From NCBI GenBank assembly GCA_963811905.1, contig CAWETK010000009.1, forward strand, positions 62,001 to 126,000: 64,000 bases of DNA. The letters run 5' to 3'. Numbering within the stretch: the stretch's first letter is position 1; each line of letters starts with the position of its first letter. A model generated the notes under the pieces. That model saw only the letters and a program-made list of their open reading frames with translations. It did not search any database and was not told the DNA's origin. The translations under genes were made by a program, and so were the position numbers. This DNA comes from DATFVA01 sp963811905. GTDB taxonomy: Bacteria > Bacteroidota > Ignavibacteria > Ignavibacteriales > Ignavibacteriaceae. This document shows positions 25,815 through 34,122 of the stretch, piece by piece.

Positions 25815-26560
25815 ACTAATTGATTATAAGCTGATAAAAAATTTTTTATATCCGGTACGGGAATGTCGTTAAAAAACAACTCTTTTGAATAAAATTCTGA
25901 CAGCTTCCCATCTGCAAGGTAGGCGATTCGGTCGCCCGCATTTGAAGCAAACTGCAGATCCTGGGTAACCAGGAGTACTGATTTATCTTTATCTTTTACA
26001 AATTCTTTTAGCTTCATCAGGATAAGATTGGAAATGGGGGTATCAATGCCGGAAGTAGGCTCATCAAGAATTAAAATCCGGGGGTGTCTCAATAAAGCGA
26101 GTATCAGCAGAACCCTCTGTGCCATCCCGCCGCTTAATTCATAAGGATAAAGTCTGAAAAGTTCTGCTTTTCCGGGGAGAAGGAATTCATTTAACAAGGC
26201 ATCAACTTCCGGGACATTCCTGAACTCTTTGAAATAGAAATTGATTTCCTTTAGAGGATCAAAGCTGTTGATTGCATCCTGGAAAACGTACGCTATTTCA
26301 GATCCTCTGATTTTCAATAACTCCGGGTCCGAAATGGAAAGAAGATCGGTATTATTAAATAAAACTTCGCCGGATACTTTATAAAGCTTTTTATCAAGCA
26401 GCCGCGTCAAAGCTCTGATTAATGTTGATTTCCCCGTTCCATTTTTCCCCAGGATAATATTAATACTGCTGCCGGCCAATGCGAAGTTTATACCGCTTAG
26501 TAATACCTTCTCATCTTCCCCATGAAGGATGGAAATATCTTTTATATCTGCAGAAAGCAT
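25811..26560 (-). CDS. Peptide ABC transporter ATP-binding protein (OppD/DppD-like)
   Basis: About 249 residues. Walker A is GKNGTGKST, the signature is LSGGMAQR, Walker B is ILILDEPTSGID, H-loop region VTQDLQFAS with Gln in place of His. YVFQDAINSFDPLKEINF is the OppD-type Q-loop. It is much shorter than classical OppD (about 330) and lacks the C-terminal oligopeptide domain. The ATG at 26560 is preferred over an upstream TTG. Divergent from the solute-binding lipoprotein with only 85 bases between, which must contain both promoters. The missing H-loop His makes this half likely the weaker ATPase site. Confidence 0.88.
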   Translation of the reverse strand: MLSADIKDISILHGEDEKVLLSGINFALAGSSINIILGKNGTGKSTLIRALTRLLDKKLYKVSGEVLFNNTDLLSISDPELLKIRGSEIAYVFQDAINSFDPLKEINFYFKEFRNVPEVDALLNEFLLPGKAELFRLYPYELSGGMAQRVLLILALLRHPRILILDEPTSGIDTPISNLILMKLKEFVKDKDKSVLLVTQDLQFASNAGDRIAYLADGKLSEFYSKELFFNDIPVPDIKNFLSAYNQLV

Positions 26561-26645
26561 TTGCAACGTAGTTTTATTTTTTATTTGTTAAACAAAATAA
26601 TAAATTACCTGCAAAGTTATTAAACAACTCTCAGGAGCAGAGTTA

Positions 26646-28304
26646 ATGCAAGCAAGATACCTCTACGTTCTGACATTTCTTTCTTCCTTAATTTTTTTCT
26701 CATCCTGCCAGAAAAGCTCAACTTCAACAGATTATATTGTTGTGGGAATAGCCCAGGATGTTGAATCAATAAACCCATTGTTTGCTTTCAGCGTTGACGA
26801 AGGAAGCATCTCTGAACTTTTATACCTGGGAATGGCCGGTCACGACTGGAATGATGAAAAAGGTGAAATAACCTCTGAACCGCTGCTTGCAAAGGACTGG
26901 GAATGGTCGGCTGATACATCCTCCGTATTGATAAATCTGCGGGATGATGTCAACTGGTCTGACGGAGAAAAACTGACAGCAAAAGATGTTGTTTTTTCTT
27001 TTGATATTTTCTCCGATCCGGTAATCGACAGCAGGCTGTTCGGCAGCTTTGACAAATTTTATACCGATTCCTCGGGGCATATTGATACCACGAAGACATT
27101 TGAAGTTTTATCCCCTTATCAGTTAAGAATAAAATTTCTGCCTCATTCCCATCCGACAATATTCAATATTGATCTTCCGATATTGCCGGAACATGTTTAT
27201 GCTAAAATTAAGAGGAAGGATGTATCAACTTCAGATGTGAATAAAAATCCTGTTACTAATGGTGCTTATGTGCTCGACAACTGGGATAAAAATCAGACAT
27301 TAACTCTTAAGGCCAATCCTGGCTCTTTCTTATATCATAAAGGTATAATTAACAAAGTTATTTTTAAAATTATTCCTGAGTACAATTCGCGGCTAACCCA
27401 GCTGAAAAAAGGTGAAATTGATATTTGTGAATTCATCAAACCTGAAGATACACAGGAACTGAAAAAGGGGGGTAACATTGAAGTAGTACCCGTAAAGGGA
27501 AGGGAATACGAGTATATAGGCTGGAACAATATTGACCCTGATAAATTTAACAAGGACGAGAAATTCGTACCCAATAAATTTTTCGGATCAGCGAAAGTCA
27601 GGAGAGCATTATCATATGCGATAAATAAACAGGAAATTCTTGAAGAGTATCTTCACAATTACGGTCAGCTGGCTGCGGGTCCCGTTTCCCCTATTTTCAA
27701 AGAGGTAATTAATCCTGATATTAAACCATATAACTACGATCCTGCAGAAGCAAAAAAGCTTCTCGCCGAAGATGGCTGGAAGGACAGTGATAAAGATGGC
27801 ATCCTGGAGAAAAACGGCACTGAATTTTCTTTCGATCTATATATACCGGGCGGCAATCCCCTTCGGAATTACGCTGCTACAGTAGTGAAGAATGATTTAA
27901 AAAAAGTCGGTATAGCTGTAAATATTCAAACGATGGAATTGAATACTTTTCTCGATAATTTGTTTTCGAAAAAGTTTAATGCATGGATAGCAAGCTGGTA
28001 TATTGCATTACCCATAGACCTCAAAATGATGTGGTACTCTAAATTCAGCAGTACGCCTATTAACATCCAGAGCTATTCAAATAAGGACGTTGACAAAATT
28101 TTGGATGAAATTGAAAAAAGTACTAATAAGGCGAAGATTGAAAGTCTATATAAACAATTTCAGGAGATTATGCATAATGATGAACCTGTTACATTCTTAT
28201 ACTGGGTTGATGATATAACTGCTCACAATAAAAGGATTAAAAACATAGATATCAATCCTCTCGGTGTAATTCATCATTGCTGGAATTGGAAACTGGAAGA
28301 ATAA
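26646..28304 (+). CDS. Peptide-type solute-binding lipoprotein (SBP family 5)
   Basis: A 552-residue extracytoplasmic binding protein. The signal peptide ends IFFSSC with lipid-anchored Cys21. The SBP_bac_5 pattern is clear: VVGIAQDVESINPLFAFSV, KDWEWSADTSSVLINLRDDVNWSDGEKLTAKDVVFSF, VRRALSYAINKQEIL and YDPAEAKKLLAEDGWKD. EYEYIGWNNIDPDK is the pocket region. It delivers oligopeptides or similar ligands to the permeases encoded next. AGGAGCAGAG precedes the ATG. First gene of a plus-strand run that continues through two permeases into a Ser/Thr kinase, so ligand binding could be linked to signalling. Confidence 0.92.
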   Translation: MQARYLYVLTFLSSLIFFSSCQKSSTSTDYIVVGIAQDVESINPLFAFSVDEGSISELLYLGMAGHDWNDEKGEITSEPLLAKDWEWSADTSSVLINLRDDVNWSDGEKLTAKDVVFSFDIFSDPVIDSRLFGSFDKFYTDSSGHIDTTKTFEVLSPYQLRIKFLPHSHPTIFNIDLPILPEHVYAKIKRKDVSTSDVNKNPVTNGAYVLDNWDKNQTLTLKANPGSFLYHKGIINKVIFKIIPEYNSRLTQLKKGEIDICEFIKPEDTQELKKGGNIEVVPVKGREYEYIGWNNIDPDKFNKDEKFVPNKFFGSAKVRRALSYAINKQEILEEYLHNYGQLAAGPVSPIFKEVINPDIKPYNYDPAEAKKLLAEDGWKDSDKDGILEKNGTEFSFDLYIPGGNPLRNYAATVVKNDLKKVGIAVNIQTMELNTFLDNLFSKKFNAWIASWYIALPIDLKMMWYSKFSSTPINIQSYSNKDVDKILDEIEKSTNKAKIESLYKQFQEIMHNDEPVTFLYWVDDITAHNKRIKNIDINPLGVIHHCWNWKLEE

Positions 28305-28314
28305 TAAATTTATT

Positions 28315-28926
28315 ATGAAAGAAAATTTCGGAAGAGCAGTTCTATACAGGATAATATCCTCACTGCTGATTTTATTTTTTCTCATCAGTTTCCTTTTCGT
28401 TCTGCTGCGCATTTCCCCCGGCGGTCCCGAACAAAAATTTATTTCTCCCCAGTTAAAACCTGAACTAATTGAAAAGGTCAGGGAATCCTTTAACCTGGAT
28501 AAGCCGGTCACTGAGCAGTACAGTGCTTTCCTGGTCAATTCAATTAAAGGAAATTTTGGAATTTCATATAATTACAGGGAACCTGTTTTTGATGTAATTA
28601 TGGAGTATCTGCCATTCACACTTACCTTTGCCCTGACTGTGGTTATTGTACAGCTTCTTTTAAGCTTCTGGCTATCTTTCATTTCCATTAGCAGACTGAA
28701 CAGCAGAACAGACAGATATATTTCAAAGTTTACTTTACTGCTGTATTCAATACCTACTTTTGTAGCCGGGGTTTTTCTTATCTATATTTTTTCTGAAAAA
28801 CTAAACGTATTGCCATCCTCTGGTTTGAAATCGATCCAGCATAGTGAGATGAATTCCGCCTTCCAGGTTTGGGATTATTTCTTACATTTAATCCTGCCTG
28901 TAATACACTCTGCCTGGGCGGGATAG
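28315..28926 (+). CDS. Peptide ABC transporter permease (OppB/DppB-like), N-terminal part, frameshifted
   Basis: 203 residues with the OppB start: membrane helix (IISSLLILFFLISFLFVLLRI), SPGGPEQKF, LIEKVRESFNLDKPVTEQYSAFL, KGNFGISYNYREPVFDVIMEYLPFTL and further helices. It ends HLILPVIHSAWAG because one base is missing near 28906; the correct continuation, TLCLGGIAVYYRYLR, is in the overlapping frame. Joined, the protein has normal length (about 328). It follows the binding protein by 10 bases. Confidence 0.85.
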   Translation: MKENFGRAVLYRIISSLLILFFLISFLFVLLRISPGGPEQKFISPQLKPELIEKVRESFNLDKPVTEQYSAFLVNSIKGNFGISYNYREPVFDVIMEYLPFTLTFALTVVIVQLLLSFWLSFISISRLNSRTDRYISKFTLLLYSIPTFVAGVFLIYIFSEKLNVLPSSGLKSIQHSEMNSAFQVWDYFLHLILPVIHSAWAG

Positions 28927-29300
28927 CAGTTTATTACAGGTATTTAAGGGATAACCTTGAAGAAATATATACAAAGCCATTCATTCTTAACCTGAGAGCT
29001 TCAGGTGTTAACGAGAAGGAGATAGCACTGAAACATGTAATCCCGAATGCTGTAAACCCGCTGATTACAGTAACAGGAATTGACCTTGGATTGCTCTTAA
29101 GCGGTGCTTTAATAACTGAAGTGATATTCGGTCTGCCCGGTATGGGCAGACTGACGGTAACTGCTATCCTTACCAGGGATTATCCCCTGGTTCTGGGATG
29201 TACATTTACAGCGGGTATTTTTATCATCATAACGAACCTTGCTGCAGATATTGTAAAAGCCAGAATTGATAAAAGATTAATTAAAGGAATCTCCGGGTAA
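28869..29300 (+). CDS. Peptide ABC transporter permease (OppB/DppB-like), C-terminal part
   Basis: Second piece of the OppB-like permease. The native part starts about 28907 with TLCLGGIAVYYRYLRDNLEEI, then the EAA-type coupling region RASGVNEKEIALKHVIPNAVNPLI and ALITEVIFGLPGMGRL, all typical of the family's C terminus. The first 12 or so residues of this open frame are an out-of-frame reading of the first piece. Its TAA directly abuts the TTG start of the next permease. Confidence 0.85.
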   Translation: MGLFLTFNPACNTLCLGGIAVYYRYLRDNLEEIYTKPFILNLRASGVNEKEIALKHVIPNAVNPLITVTGIDLGLLLSGALITEVIFGLPGMGRLTVTAILTRDYPLVLGCTFTAGIFIIITNLAADIVKARIDKRLIKGISG

Positions 29301-30563
29301 TTGAAATTCAGAATCAAAAACCGGCATTTTATACTTTTTGCATTGCTGCTGATGATAATTATACGGTTTTCCAGGTTATCAGAGATTGCAGTTTTATTCT
29401 ATTCATTTATTAAATCGTTGTTTGAAAGATCAGCTGATACTTTATCAGCACTGAACTTTTCACTAGCAGATAATTTCTTTTCACTGATATTCCTGGCCGC
29501 ACTTGTTGTTTTCCTGATAGCTGGTAAGCGAGGCAAACCGATTCTGGATAAAGCGCCGGATTTTACCTCTATAGTAATTGTAATACTATTTATATTTTTT
29601 ATCTTCGCACCTATTGCAGCGACTACCGGAGCTGATTTTCAAAATAATATTGGTGTTACAAAACTATTACCCCCGTTTTCTGAAGTAAAAATGATTCACC
29701 CGGCATACGAGAATATTAATGGGACCGATCTTTACAGGGCGGAATCCAGGTTATTGGATGATAATTCCATATATATTGATAGTATAATGAAGGCTGATAA
29801 CGGTTATTACTATTTTCAGAAGGGGGTAAAGACAAGGGCTGAAATTAATAAAATAGAATTTAAGGCTGATCTCCCGCTGGTCAGCAGCAGGATTTTTATT
29901 TTAGGTACGGATGAATTCGGCAGGGATGTATTTTCCCGGCTGGTTTACGGTACAAGGATATCGATGATAGTAGGGCTGGGGGCGGTTATAGTTTCGTTTC
30001 TGCTTGGGATCAGTTTTGGATTCCTTTCCGGTTATTCCGGGTGGTTTATTGATACAATACTCAACCGCTTTACGGATATGTTCTTATCAATACCTGTTAT
30101 TTTCCTGATCATCCTTATTCTGACATTCTTTGGGAATTCTATATTTACAATAATTTTTATCCTGGGTTTTTCAGGCTGGATGAGTTTATTTAAAATTGTC
30201 CGCAGCGAGGTAATTTCGATTAAACAAAAGGATTATTTTATTACGGCTTCCAGGATAGGACTGCCGAACTGGAAATTACTTACCAAAGAAATTTTTCCCA
30301 TAATCATTGCTCCTGTAATTGTTAACCTTATCTTTCAATATGGCAATGTAATTCTTGCCGAGGCAGCATTGAGCTACCTGGGTCTGGGAACAGGGCTGAA
30401 CTATCCCTCATGGGGTGCGATGATTGAAGCAGGGCAGGAATATCTATCGCAGGCATGGTGGATGATTTTCTTTCCCGGACTTGCGCTGGTACTGACTTTA
30501 TTTACGGCTAATAACCTCGGGAGGGACTTGAATCTGTATTATAACCCGGGAATAAGTGAATGA
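29301..30563 (+). CDS. Peptide ABC transporter permease (OppC/DppC-like)
   Basis: 420 residues with TTG start directly after the previous stop. There are two or three extra N-terminal helices (about 10-20, 45-75, 90-110), then the OppC signature HPAYENINGTDLYR-like periplasmic part and ILGTDEFGRDVFSRLVYGTRISMIVG (the hallmark GTDefGRD). The coupling loop FITASRIGLPNWKLLTKEIFP and LAEAALSYLGLGTGLNYPSWGAMI close it. Longer than usual OppC because of the N-terminal additions. Its end overlaps the kinase gene by four bases (ATGA), tying the transporter to the kinase. Confidence 0.9.
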   Translation: MKFRIKNRHFILFALLLMIIIRFSRLSEIAVLFYSFIKSLFERSADTLSALNFSLADNFFSLIFLAALVVFLIAGKRGKPILDKAPDFTSIVIVILFIFFIFAPIAATTGADFQNNIGVTKLLPPFSEVKMIHPAYENINGTDLYRAESRLLDDNSIYIDSIMKADNGYYYFQKGVKTRAEINKIEFKADLPLVSSRIFILGTDEFGRDVFSRLVYGTRISMIVGLGAVIVSFLLGISFGFLSGYSGWFIDTILNRFTDMFLSIPVIFLIILILTFFGNSIFTIIFILGFSGWMSLFKIVRSEVISIKQKDYFITASRIGLPNWKLLTKEIFPIIIAPVIVNLIFQYGNVILAEAALSYLGLGTGLNYPSWGAMIEAGQEYLSQAWWMIFFPGLALVLTLFTANNLGRDLNLYYNPGISE

Positions 30564-32611
30564 TTAATTACCGGTATAAAATAATCAGGAAAGCCGGGCA
30601 GGGAAGGAGCCGTGTTTACCTTTGTGAGGATGTCCTCAGACCCGGATTACAGGCTGCTATCAAAATACTGCCTGCTGCTGCAGAAGCTGAAGAACGAAAG
30701 TCGTTCAGGGATGAATATTTCCTGCTAAAAAAGCTGAATCATCCGAATATTATAAGCGTCTTTGATTACGGATGTGTTGTCTCGCTGGATCCGGATGATA
30801 GTGAATACCATATTGATAAAGACAGCCCCTTCTTTACCCTCGAATACTTTGAAGGTTGTGAATTAATTGAGTTTAAAGAACTTCAGCATGAGCAGATATT
30901 AAACGATATAATCTGCCAGGTTTCTTCGGTTCTATATTATCTGCATCAGTCAGCATTTATCTATTATGATTTGAAATCAGAAAATATTCTAGTAAAAGAA
31001 AAGGACGGAAGGCCGGTAATAAAATTTATCGATTTCGGTCTGACTTCAAGTCTCAGAGAAGTCGATAGTATAGCTGCCAGGGGTACTGCAGAATATATAG
31101 CTCCGGAAATATTAAGAAGAGAGAAGATCGATCATCGTGTGGATCTTTATTCTTTAGGAATATTATTATACAGAATAGTATACGGCAAATTTCCATTCCG
31201 GGATAATGATCAGCTCGGTATATACAAAGCGCATCTTGATGCTGAGTTTGGATATCCCGATTCCCGTTACAGCAACCGTCTGCTTAACCTTATAAAAAAC
31301 TTATTATCAAAAGAAGCAGAAGAAAGGTTTTATACCTCAATTGGTATCATAAATGAAATCGTTCCTGACAGCATTAAAAATTATAAAAATGAATGGATCA
31401 GGATACCTGTTTTCAGCGGACGGAAAGACTCGTTTTCTATAATCTCAGCATATGTTGAAAAAGAGAATAGTGGGGAAGTTCTCAGCATTAAAGGTGCGGA
31501 AGGTGCAGGGAAAAGTACTCTCTTACAAGAACTGAATTATAAATATCCTTCTTCAGTACTAATCTCGTCCGATCAGAGAACCGGCCATAATATCTGGCAA
31601 TCACTGCTGAGAGGGATTTTATATCAGCAGAATATCTATGCCGGAATTGATAAGGGCACATTAAAGGAAGCTAAAAGGATACTGGATGGGAAGAGCGTTA
31701 ATCTTGTTGAAGATTTAAAAGCAATAATTATAAAATTAATTTCAGCCGGCAGGTTTGTCCTTTTAATAGACGACTTCAATCTATTGAGCCATTTTGATCT
31801 TGAGGTTTTTCTTCAGCTCATACCGGTTTTACAGGTAAGCAAAGTTAAAATTGTGCTTACAGAGGAATCTTCGAATATTTACCGGTCAACGGTATTAAAT
31901 AACCTGCAGATCATCAATCTCAACCCCTTCACGGAAATACAGGTAGCCGAATTTGTTCAAAACAGCTTTGCGGATTTTTATCCAAAAGAGGACATCAGGA
32001 AGGCTGTTATGTTGTATTCCGATGTTCTCCCGGGTAGTATAGAAATTTTCCTCAAAGACTTAATTGTACTTAACATCTTTCATTTTACAGCCCGCGGTCC
32101 GGTGCTTAAAATTGACAAGGGTCTGGACACAATTTTAAAAGGAAGTCAGGAAGATATTTACAGGTTCAGATTCAATAACCTTGATGCAGAGAGCAGGGAC
32201 CTTGCAATTTTTCTTTCACTCTTTAACGTTAACCCTGATATCATTACCATAAGTAAGCTGACTGGCGAACCGGTTTTGAAACTTGATGGCCGGCTATCGA
32301 AACTATCCGAGGCGAATATACTTCATTACAATCCTGTACTCGGGACAGTTCAATTTACTTCGCAGGGAATAAAGGAGTACATCTGTTCAACTATTGAAGA
32401 TTTAGCTGCAGCGCACCTGAAAGTTGCCGGCCTGATATCCGAAAAAACTCCTCATTTCAATACTAATGAGCTGGCAAGGCACTGGGAACTTGCCGGAAAA
32501 TATGAGCAGGCGTATGAAAGCCTGAAGGAAGAATTAAAAAAAGCCAGGGATATATCAGCACTCTCCTTTGAGAAAAACATACTCGAACATCTTGTGTACA
32601 TTACCTCTTAA
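30560..32611 (+). CDS. Ser/Thr protein kinase with NTPase domain (N-terminal part of a frameshifted kinase-ATPase-TPR protein)
   Basis: Residues 1-275 form a Hanks-type kinase: glycine loop GQGRSRVYL, Lys35 in AAIKIL, catalytic loop YYDLKSEN with Asp137 (Tyr replaces the usual Arg of HRD), DFG at 158-160 and APE at 181-183. All catalytic residues are present, so it should be active as a non-RD kinase. Residues 285-600 are an AAA/STAND-type ATPase with Walker A GAEGAGKST (312-320) and Walker B FVLLIDDF. No signal or membrane helix. The frame ends at 32611 by a one-base insertion near 32598; TPR repeats continue in the next frames. Architecture resembles PknK-type kinases. It overlaps the permease gene by four bases. 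Confidence 0.87.
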   Translation: MINYRYKIIRKAGQGRSRVYLCEDVLRPGLQAAIKILPAAAEAEERKSFRDEYFLLKKLNHPNIISVFDYGCVVSLDPDDSEYHIDKDSPFFTLEYFEGCELIEFKELQHEQILNDIICQVSSVLYYLHQSAFIYYDLKSENILVKEKDGRPVIKFIDFGLTSSLREVDSIAARGTAEYIAPEILRREKIDHRVDLYSLGILLYRIVYGKFPFRDNDQLGIYKAHLDAEFGYPDSRYSNRLLNLIKNLLSKEAEERFYTSIGIINEIVPDSIKNYKNEWIRIPVFSGRKDSFSIISAYVEKENSGEVLSIKGAEGAGKSTLLQELNYKYPSSVLISSDQRTGHNIWQSLLRGILYQQNIYAGIDKGTLKEAKRILDGKSVNLVEDLKAIIIKLISAGRFVLLIDDFNLLSHFDLEVFLQLIPVLQVSKVKIVLTEESSNIYRSTVLNNLQIINLNPFTEIQVAEFVQNSFADFYPKEDIRKAVMLYSDVLPGSIEIFLKDLIVLNIFHFTARGPVLKIDKGLDTILKGSQEDIYRFRFNNLDAESRDLAIFLSLFNVNPDIITISKLTGEPVLKLDGRLSKLSEANILHYNPVLGTVQFTSQGIKEYICSTIEDLAAAHLKVAGLISEKTPHFNTNELARHWELAGKYEQAYESLKEELKKARDISALSFEKNILEHLVYITS

Positions 32612-32954
32612 ATCTGAAAGTTTGAGAGAAGTTAAGATGGATTTAAGCGATTGTCTTTTCCAGGCCGGAGAGTTGAACGCGAGTGTAGCCCTGATTGACG
32701 AACTATTAAAAAAACCACGGAATTCTGAAGAAGAGATAATCTTAAAGATCCTAAAAGGGAAGGCACTTATTTACCTTCAATCACTAGAGGAGGGCAGGAA
32801 TTTACTGGAATCAATCATACATAAAATTAAAAATGCAGAAAGGAAAAATGAAATACTTGCTGAAATTGCAGAAGCAGAATATGAAATGGCAAACTACGAT
32901 GAAGCAGATACTCTATTTCACAAAATAGTTTCTGATGCAAACTACGTCCGCTGA
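32568..32954 (+). CDS. Middle TPR segment of the frameshifted kinase protein
   Basis: The native part begins about 32598 with LPLKSESLREVKMDLSDCLFQAGELNASVALIDELLKK and continues LKGKALIYLQSLEEGRNLLESIIHKI and AEAEYEMANYDEADTLFHKIVSDAN. These are helical TPR-like pairs with the A..e...Y..A pattern. A second one-base insertion near 32940 moves the coding into the next frame. It is not an independent gene; its N-terminal residues (MRKTYSNILC) are the out-of-frame end of the kinase piece. Confidence 0.75.
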   Translation: MRKTYSNILCTLPLKSESLREVKMDLSDCLFQAGELNASVALIDELLKKPRNSEEEIILKILKGKALIYLQSLEEGRNLLESIIHKIKNAERKNEILAEIAEAEYEMANYDEADTLFHKIVSDANYVR

Positions 32955-34116
32955 AATAAAAGGAAAGATTTATAGAATAAAAGGTCTTATAGAGTTATAT
33001 AAAAATAATTCTCCCCCAAAAACAATAGAATGTTTTGAATATTCACTAAAATTCTACCTGCGCGAAAACATAATGGATAAAGTTGCTGCGATGGAAAATA
33101 ATCTTGGGAATATTTTTAATGTTATTAACGAAAAAAATAAAGCAGAAGAACACTGGAAGAAAGCCATCGAGATAAATAATTCTATTGGCAACTTATTATA
33201 TAACGGCATAATCTTACTTAATTTTGGTATTTACTACCTCGAAAGCTGCAATTATGAAAAAGCGGTGGATTACTACCTGGAAGCTCAGTCAATCTTTGGA
33301 ACGCTAGGGGATAAAAACCGGCTTGGTATCACTTATATTAACCTTGGAGAGGTTTACTTACTTCTGTGTGAGTATGAAAAGGCATTAAATGAAATTTTCA
33401 AGGCATCTGATATTTTTGATACATTGGATAATAAAGTCGAAAAAGGAGAAGCGGTATTTTTGCTTGGCAAATTGTATCATATACTTGGAGATGATGATAA
33501 CCTAAAAAAGGTAATAGATTCATATTCTGAATTTCAGTTGAATTTTGAAAAATCTGATTTCAATTATCAATATTTAAAGCAATTAAATAATTTATCCCAA
33601 AACGATAATCAGGATACTCAAAAAGAATTAATTTCACTGAGAGAAAAGAGTAAGACATATTCAGATAACTTATTAGTTTGCGAAATTCATATTATGATAA
33701 TCGAGTTTATGATAGATTCCATGGAATTCAGCGATGCTTTGAAGGAATTAAACCAGGAGGAGTTTGTTGAATTATGTGAAGAACATATTTATTATAATGC
33801 TTATAGAAATTATTTAATGGGGAAAGTTATGCGGCTTGATAAAAAGAAAGGTTCTCAGCCCTTCATCAATTTTTACAAAATAGCCTATAACCTTGTTAGT
33901 GAAATCAGTATAACTGAATTAACCTGGAAAATATTATTCGAATTGTACGGAGTATATGAAGAAAGAGGTAATTTATCCCGTGCCTCAGAATTTGAAAACT
34001 ATACAAAGCAGACGTTTTTATACATTATCGATCAATTGAAAACAAAAAGACTGAAAGAAATATATATGGAGAAACCCGAGAGAAGAAATGTTCTTAAAAA
34101 ACTGGGGCTAAGTTGA
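32935..34116 (+). CDS. C-terminal TPR array of the frameshifted kinase protein
   Basis: About 390 residues, of which the native part starts TSAEIKGKIYRIKGLIELYKNN. At least five TPR units are visible: ECFEYSLKFYL, AEEHWKKAIEINNSIGN, AVDYYLEAQSIFGTLGDKNRLGITYINLGEVYL, ALNEIFKASDIFDTLDN, and later weaker ones. Joined with the two preceding pieces this gives one protein of about 1185 residues: kinase, ATPase, TPR. The TPR end is expected to be the sensing or partner-binding arm, as in STAND-like proteins. It ends seven bases before the sigma-54 activator gene. Confidence 0.8.
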   Translation: MQTTSAEIKGKIYRIKGLIELYKNNSPPKTIECFEYSLKFYLRENIMDKVAAMENNLGNIFNVINEKNKAEEHWKKAIEINNSIGNLLYNGIILLNFGIYYLESCNYEKAVDYYLEAQSIFGTLGDKNRLGITYINLGEVYLLLCEYEKALNEIFKASDIFDTLDNKVEKGEAVFLLGKLYHILGDDDNLKKVIDSYSEFQLNFEKSDFNYQYLKQLNNLSQNDNQDTQKELISLREKSKTYSDNLLVCEIHIMIIEFMIDSMEFSDALKELNQEEFVELCEEHIYYNAYRNYLMGKVMRLDKKKGSQPFINFYKIAYNLVSEISITELTWKILFELYGVYEERGNLSRASEFENYTKQTFLYIIDQLKTKRLKEIYMEKPERRNVLKKLGLS

Positions 34117-34122
34117 TTTCTT

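Noticed and set aside
28869..32954. Programmed ribosomal frameshifting in permease or kinase genes
   Set aside because: No slippery heptamer plus structure at the shift sites, and many unrelated genes show the same kind of break; indel errors explain it more simply.
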